Source: SMBSF63 sp034003545 (GTDB lineage: Bacteria > Chloroflexota > Anaerolineae > Anaerolineales > Anaerolineaceae). From it: DNA of 64,000 nucleotides. Made by a program: the position numbers and the translations under genes. The notes below the pieces were generated by a model. It was given only the letters and a program-made list of their open reading frames with translations, was not told the origin of the DNA and did not search any database. This document shows, piece by piece, positions 59,899-64,000 of the stretch (position 1 is the first letter of the stretch; every line of letters begins with the position of its first letter). The DNA lies in NCBI GenBank assembly GCA_964447155.1, contig CAYURM010000003.1, positions 1-64,000 of the forward strand, given 5' to 3'.

Positions 59899-61293
59899 AT
59901 GGAGCAAACGGCAACTGGGTCTGTTGTCCAAATTCAAAGCAGTATTGTAGATGTTGAGTTCCCGGAAGGGGATCTGCCATTCATATTTGAGGTGGTAGAA
60001 GTGCTGCGCCCCGATGGCCCGCCGCTTGTGCTGGAAGTGCAGAAGCATCTGGGCGAGAACTGGGTGCGCTGTGTGGCGATGGGTTATACTGAGGGTTTGC
60101 AGCGCGGCGTGCCGGTAAAACGCACCTTCCAGCCGCTGCAGGTGCCGGTGGGAGACGTGACTCTGGGGCGTATCTTTAATGTGCTGGGCCAGCCGATTGA
60201 CGGCAAGGGTGCTGTGACGGCGTCATTGTATTATCCTATTCATTACCACGCGCCGCAGATGCACGACCAGGTTACCCGTATCGAGGTGTTTGAAACGGGG
60301 ATCAAAGCGATTGATCTGGTAGCGCCTTTCACCAAAGGCGGCAAAACCGGCGTGTTTGGTGGGGCGGGGGTTGGCAAGACCGTCATCATTATGGAGTTGA
60401 TCCGCTCGATAGCTACGGTGCACAAGGGCACGTCCGTGTTTGCCGGGGTGGGAGAACGTACCCGGGAAGGTACCCAGCTTTATCGCGAGATGAAGGAATC
60501 TGGCGTGTTAAAAGATACGGTGATGGTGTTTGGACAGATGAATGAGCCGCCAGGCGTCAGACTTCGTGTAGCCTTAACGGGGTTGTCGATGGCAGAGTAT
60601 TTCCGTAATCAAGGGCTGGATGTGCTGCTGTTCATTGACAATATCTTCCGTTTCATTATGTCTGGGGCAGAGATTTCAGCCATGCTGGGCAGAATGCCCT
60701 CGGCGGTGGGGTATCAACCCACACTGGCCTCAGAAATGGGTGAATTGCAGGAACGGATTACGTCCACTCGGTATGGTTCGATCACATCGATGCAGGCGGT
60801 GTATATTCCGGCGGATGATTATTCTGACCCGGCGCCGGTGGCGACCTTTGCGCATCTGGACGCTACGGTTGCATTGGACCGCTCAATCGCGGAAAAAGGA
60901 ATCTACCCGGCGGTGAATCCATTGACTTCTACCTCCCGAATTCTGGAGCCGATGATTGTGGGCAAGGATCATTACCGCACGGCGCGAGACGTGCAGAAAG
61001 TTTTGCAGCGTTATAAGGATTTGCAGGATATTATCGCGATTTTAGGGATTGATGAATTAAGTGAAGAGGATAAGGTAACAGTTTCACGGGCGCGCAAGAT
61101 TGAGCGTTTCTTTTCACAACCGATGTTTGTGGCGGAGAAGTTTACCGGCATCAAGGGCAGCTATGTGCCGCTGTCGGAGACGGTGCGCGGGTTCCGCGAA
61201 ATTCTGGATGGGGTGCATGATCATTTACCGGAGCAGGCTTTTAGCATGGTGGGTACAATTGATGACGCCATTGCGAAAGCAAAAACAATGTGA
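59899..61293 (+). CDS. atpD: F-type ATP synthase beta subunit
   Basis: 464 residues. Catalytic subunit. Walker A GGAGVGKT near 153, catalytic Glu in AGVGERTREG, Walker B VLLFIDNIFRF, and SAVGYQPTLASEMGELQERIT. The segment after IDNIFRF reads IMSGAEISAM, whereas most betas have TQAGSEVSA; the change is conservative in charge but notable. DELSEEDK in the C-terminal domain is the DELSEED lever. GGAGTGATCA precedes the ATG. Confidence 0.97.
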   Translation: MEQTATGSVVQIQSSIVDVEFPEGDLPFIFEVVEVLRPDGPPLVLEVQKHLGENWVRCVAMGYTEGLQRGVPVKRTFQPLQVPVGDVTLGRIFNVLGQPIDGKGAVTASLYYPIHYHAPQMHDQVTRIEVFETGIKAIDLVAPFTKGGKTGVFGGAGVGKTVIIMELIRSIATVHKGTSVFAGVGERTREGTQLYREMKESGVLKDTVMVFGQMNEPPGVRLRVALTGLSMAEYFRNQGLDVLLFIDNIFRFIMSGAEISAMLGRMPSAVGYQPTLASEMGELQERITSTRYGSITSMQAVYIPADDYSDPAPVATFAHLDATVALDRSIAEKGIYPAVNPLTSTSRILEPMIVGKDHYRTARDVQKVLQRYKDLQDIIAILGIDELSEEDKVTVSRARKIERFFSQPMFVAEKFTGIKGSYVPLSETVRGFREILDGVHDHLPEQAFSMVGTIDDAIAKAKTM

Positions 61294-61314
61294 TGATGAG
61301 GCGAGACAGCACCC

Positions 61315-61728
61315 ATGACAATTTATTGTGAGATTGTGACGCAGGAAAAGATTGTGTTTCAGGGCGAAGCCAACCTGGTGAGCCTGCCTGGAGAGGCCGG
61401 CGAGATTGGGATTCTGCCAAAACATTCCCCCTTGCTAACTATCTTAAAATATGGCATTATCAAGGTGCGCTCGGCTGGAACGGATAAGGTATTTACCGTT
61501 TTTGGCGGTGTGGCTGAGGTACAGCCTGACCAGATCACTATTCTGGCGGATGCTGCTGAAGATCTGGATGAAATTGATATCCACGCAGCAGAGGAAGCCA
61601 AACGACGAGCCGAACGAGCGCTAAAGAGAAAAGACCGGCTGACAGAAGATGCCGAGATGGAAATGTGGGAAGCACTGCGTCGTTCCAATGTGCGGCTTGA
61701 TGCAGTACGCCGTTTCCGGCAGGGCTGA
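61315..61728 (+). CDS. atpC: F-type ATP synthase epsilon subunit
   Basis: 137 residues. N-terminal beta-sandwich (LVSLPGEAGEIGILPKHSPLLTIL, VFGGVAEVQPDQITILADAA) and the two C-terminal helices (IDIHAAEEAKRRAERALKRK) that regulate rotation. 21 bp after atpD. The last gene of the atpAGDC block; the MreB-like gene follows 28 bp later. Confidence 0.95.
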   Translation: MTIYCEIVTQEKIVFQGEANLVSLPGEAGEIGILPKHSPLLTILKYGIIKVRSAGTDKVFTVFGGVAEVQPDQITILADAAEDLDEIDIHAAEEAKRRAERALKRKDRLTEDAEMEMWEALRRSNVRLDAVRRFRQG

Positions 61729-61756
61729 GATTAAAACAGGAAGGATTCAAAACCGA

Positions 61757-62764
61757 ATGCCATTATTATCGCGAGACCTGGGGATTGACCTGGGTACCAT
61801 GAACGTCGTTATTGCTGAAAGTAATCGTATTTTGCTTCAGGAACCGACGGTTGTGGCGATTATTGTTGAAGAACAGAAACTTGTTGAATGGGGGCAGGCA
61901 GCCAAGGATATGTCTGGTCGGGTGCCGGAGAGCATTGAGGTGCTGCGCCCGATGCAGTGGGGGGTGATCGCTGAATATGAGGTCACCGAAAAATTGTTGA
62001 GTTTCCTGATCAAGAAAGTCAGTGGGCCGATGTTGTTTTTTCGCCCGCGGGTGATCATTACCGTGCCGTATGGGGTGACGAGCGTAGAACGACGGGCAGT
62101 ACATGAAGCTGGGTTGGGTGCGGGCGGACGCGATGTGTATTTGATCCAGCAGCCGCTGGCAGCGGCATTGGGGGTTGATCTGCCGATCGCTACGCCTTCG
62201 GGTAATATGATCCTTTGCCTGGGCGGGGGGACGGCCCAGGCGGCTGTGCTGGCGATGAACGGGATTGTGGCTGCGGAAACCAGCCGCTCTGGCGGGCTGC
62301 GTTTTGATGAGGCGATCGTTTCTTACGTGCGCAAGCGTTATGGTCTGATCATCGGTCAACCGACTGCCGAGCAGTTGAAAATCCGCATTGGTGCAGCTGT
62401 TCCTCAGGAAGAGCAGGGATCAATGGAAATCCAGGGGCAGGATCAGGTCTCCGGTCTGCCAAGGCCGATCACCCTGACCACGGATGATCTGGTGGAAGCG
62501 CTACAGGAGCCGCTGGGCGAGGTGGCGGAAAATGCGAAGAAGGTGCTGGAAAAGACACCGCCGGAATTGATCTCCGATATTATCGACCGTGGCGTGGCCT
62601 TATGCGGCGGAACGGCACTGCTGCGGGGGATTGACAAGTATTTGACCCGGGCGCTGGGTATTCCCGCTTATCTGGTGGATAATCCTACTACCTGCACTGC
62701 GGAGGGGGCGGCCCGGGCGACCAGCCAGCGTGATATTCTGAAACGCAGCCTGACGCAAGGCTGA
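61757..62764 (+). CDS. MreB/Mbl-family actin-like protein
   Basis: 335 residues. Phosphate 1 motif RDLGIDLGTMNVVIAE, phosphate 2 ILCLGGGTAQAAVLAM, and adenosine motif VALCGGTALLRGIDKYL; RPMQWGVIAEYEVTEKLL is typical of MreB. It would form membrane-associated filaments that guide wall synthesis. An mreB-like gene next to the ATP synthase genes is a known arrangement in several phyla. AGGAAGG lies 12 nt before ATG 61757; the longer frame overlaps atpC and is not used. The RodZ-like partner at 52524 is a plausible interactor. Confidence 0.92.
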   Translation: MPLLSRDLGIDLGTMNVVIAESNRILLQEPTVVAIIVEEQKLVEWGQAAKDMSGRVPESIEVLRPMQWGVIAEYEVTEKLLSFLIKKVSGPMLFFRPRVIITVPYGVTSVERRAVHEAGLGAGGRDVYLIQQPLAAALGVDLPIATPSGNMILCLGGGTAQAAVLAMNGIVAAETSRSGGLRFDEAIVSYVRKRYGLIIGQPTAEQLKIRIGAAVPQEEQGSMEIQGQDQVSGLPRPITLTTDDLVEALQEPLGEVAENAKKVLEKTPPELISDIIDRGVALCGGTALLRGIDKYLTRALGIPAYLVDNPTTCTAEGAARATSQRDILKRSLTQG

Positions 62765-62799
62765 ACGGCAACGTATTATGCTTAATGGACAATTTATCG

Positions 62800-62832
62800 A
62801 GATCGCGCAATCAGAAAATGGTTGCGCGATCT
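62800..62832. terminator. Hairpin between convergent mreB-like gene and scpA
   Basis: AGATCGCGCAA pairs with TTGCGCGATCT; no T run on either side. Confidence 0.55.
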
Positions 62833-62834
62833 GC

Positions 62835-63620
62835 TTATTCGTCGAAGTCAATGTCGTTGAGGTCGTCCTCGTTCCATTCGCCGGCGCTGTAGAACTGAAT
62901 GTCGCCAAAGAGAATTTCTTGCTCGGCTTCCACGATATGGCGCTTGATTAGTTCCAGCAGGGCGAGGAAGGTAACCACGATTTCGATGCGGTTCTTTTCA
63001 GAGAGCATGTCGTTGAACGTGGAGGTATCTTTAATTTTGATGATTTCGAGAATACGGTAAATTTTCTCGCGGATGGTGATGCGGGACATGGTTACCACTT
63101 TGCTGAGACTGGTGAGGGAGGGTTTGTTGGCGAGGGCGTAGCGCGCGGACTGGATGAGGTCCTCCAGGGTGATGCCACTCATGTCCAGGGTAGGTTCAAC
63201 CTTGATATCAAGGGGGGCGAGGCGCAGGTAGGTGCGCAGGTTTTGTTCTTCACGTTTGCGCAGATCGCTGGCGATTTCCTTGAAACGTTTGTAGAGGATC
63301 AGTTGCCGTGCCAGGGCTTCGCCAGGATCTTCCTCTTCATCGGAAAGGATGGTTTCTGGCTGTTTGGGCAGCAGGGCGGCTGATTTGATCTGGATCAGGC
63401 GTGCGGCAATGACCAAAAAAGCGGAAACTTCTTCCGGGTCGCGGTTTTCCAGGTTTTTGATATGTTCCAGATATTGATCGGTAACCTGTGCCAGGGCAAG
63501 GCTGGTGATATCCAGCTCGGCGCGTTCAATTAACTGCAAAAGAAGGTCCAGGGGACCTTCGTATACATTGGTGCTTACCTGGTATTTTTCAGTTTGGTGT
63601 TCAGCTATGTTCAGACTCAC
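62835..63620 (-). CDS. scpA: Segregation and condensation protein ScpA
   Basis: 261 residues. Kleisin of the SMC complex; links SMC heads with ScpB during chromosome segregation. N-terminal helix YQVSTNVYEGPLDLLLQLIE and helical ITSLALAQVTDQYLEHI are characteristic, as is the C-terminal winged helix (NRIEIVVTFLALLELIKRHIVEAEQE read in parts). GTG 63620 is chosen because TATAAT on the minus strand ends 7 nt before it, as for two other leaderless genes here; ATG 63695 lies upstream of that box. Confidence 0.9.
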   Translation of the reverse strand: MSLNIAEHQTEKYQVSTNVYEGPLDLLLQLIERAELDITSLALAQVTDQYLEHIKNLENRDPEEVSAFLVIAARLIQIKSAALLPKQPETILSDEEEDPGEALARQLILYKRFKEIASDLRKREEQNLRTYLRLAPLDIKVEPTLDMSGITLEDLIQSARYALANKPSLTSLSKVVTMSRITIREKIYRILEIIKIKDTSTFNDMLSEKNRIEIVVTFLALLELIKRHIVEAEQEILFGDIQFYSAGEWNEDDLNDIDFDE

Positions 63621-63627
63621 GTGCGGT

Positions 63628-63633
63628 ATTATA
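63628..63633 (-). promoter_or_regulatory. -10 box of scpA, leaderless type
   Basis: TATAAT on the minus strand, 7 nt before GTG 63620, no ribosome site. Confidence 0.6.
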
Positions 63634-63914
63634 ACAGAATCCCTGCGGGGCAGGAAAATGTGATCAGGGAAAAAATGGCGAGCACCCAAGTTCAACAGGA
63701 TCGCCCCACCATACTCTTTACAGTAACTGCAAAGCGCAGGATGAGCCTGTGGAAGCGGAAGCCGTGCGCATGGATTACTGCCAGGCTTCAGTCATAATGA
63801 AAATCAGAATGGTGTTTTCTAGATCTTCTGACTGCTCCCCAAAAAAACAGTATCATTTCACAAGCGGGATGAAAACGATTATAATTTGGGAGGTTACCAG
63901 GAGCGTTTGATTTT

Positions 63915-64000
63915 ATGCAAATTCGCTGTACCGATTGTTCATGTTCATATCCTGAAACGGGCCTGCCTTATGTATGTCCACAATGCGGCGGGCTGTTTGA
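63915..64000 (+). CDS. N-terminal fragment with zinc ribbon, threonine synthase-like (partial)
   Basis: The frame from ATG 63915 runs off the window. It starts MQIRCTDCSCSYPETGLPYV and continues into CPQCGGLF, a CxxC..CPxCG ribbon like that at the start of many bacterial threonine synthases. TATAAT (63878-63883) and AGGAG (63899) precede it. The catalytic domain is outside the window, so the name is a guess. The stretch 63634-63877 contains no gene I can support. Confidence 0.55.
   Translation, partial: MQIRCTDCSCSYPETGLPYVCPQCGGLF

Overview
The window looks like a chromosomal segment of a Chloroflexota bacterium, probably Anaerolineae. This is inferred from style, not from a marker gene: lipoproteins and membrane proteins with Thr/Pro spacers, excalibur and dockerin domains, a MalT-like ATPase joined to a BTAD activator domain, a split methylmalonyl-CoA mutase, an ATP synthase gene block next to an MreB homologue, and several genes whose TATAAT box sits 6-7 nt before the start codon. 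No rRNA, phage, CRISPR or intact insertion sequence is visible, but intergenic regions are rich in small palindromic and tandem repeats.

Layout. 0.3-1.2 kb: tRNA-Pro(GGG) and a lipoprotein. 1.4-6.9 kb (minus): a putative peptide or protein-tail modification operon with a zinc-ribbon membrane protein, a DUF2207-like membrane protein ending in a Cys-Ala repeat, a radical SAM/SPASM enzyme, a paralogue that has lost its cluster cysteines, and a methyltransferase. 7.1-18.2 kb: lipoprotein, GT-C-like membrane protein, ligA, an RlmI-type methyltransferase, a two-component pair, a FlgN-like protein, proS and tRNA-Pro(CGG). 18.2-21.1 kb: FAH-family hydrolase, tRNA-Val and two excalibur proteins. 21.2-26.5 kb (minus): a large STAND/TPR/BTAD regulator, then five tandem genes for a 22-residue peptide behind a promoter with two direct repeats, then an NHLP-like small protein and an HD-GYP protein. 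26.6-35 kb: CorA, tmRNA, phosphatase, a 32-bp minisatellite, dcd, CapA-like lipoprotein, SRAP protein, tRNA-Glu, a MITE-like repeat cluster and an FAD oxidoreductase. 35-41.5 kb: Lys-rich microprotein, an unknown protein and a Type III-like restriction-modification pair whose methyltransferase has an AT-rich core. 41.6-45.1 kb: ECF transporter S, fused A-A and T genes. 45.5-46.2 kb: msrA with an in-frame TGA at the catalytic position and a hairpin after it, read here as selenocysteine. 46.4-54.8 kb: C39-like/dockerin protein, rsmI, a membrane protein with five DETM motifs, rimO, a RodZ-like protein and rplI. 55.1-64 kb: methylmalonyl-CoA mutase and epimerase, atpAGDC, mreB-like gene, scpA and the start of a threonine synthase-like gene.

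The strongest candidates for undescribed biology are the tandem peptide/regulator locus (21.2-26.5 kb), the Cys-Ala tail plus active/inactive radical SAM operon (1.4-6.9 kb) and the probable selenocysteine MsrA (45.5 kb). All functions are inferred from motifs and context read by eye. No database search was run.
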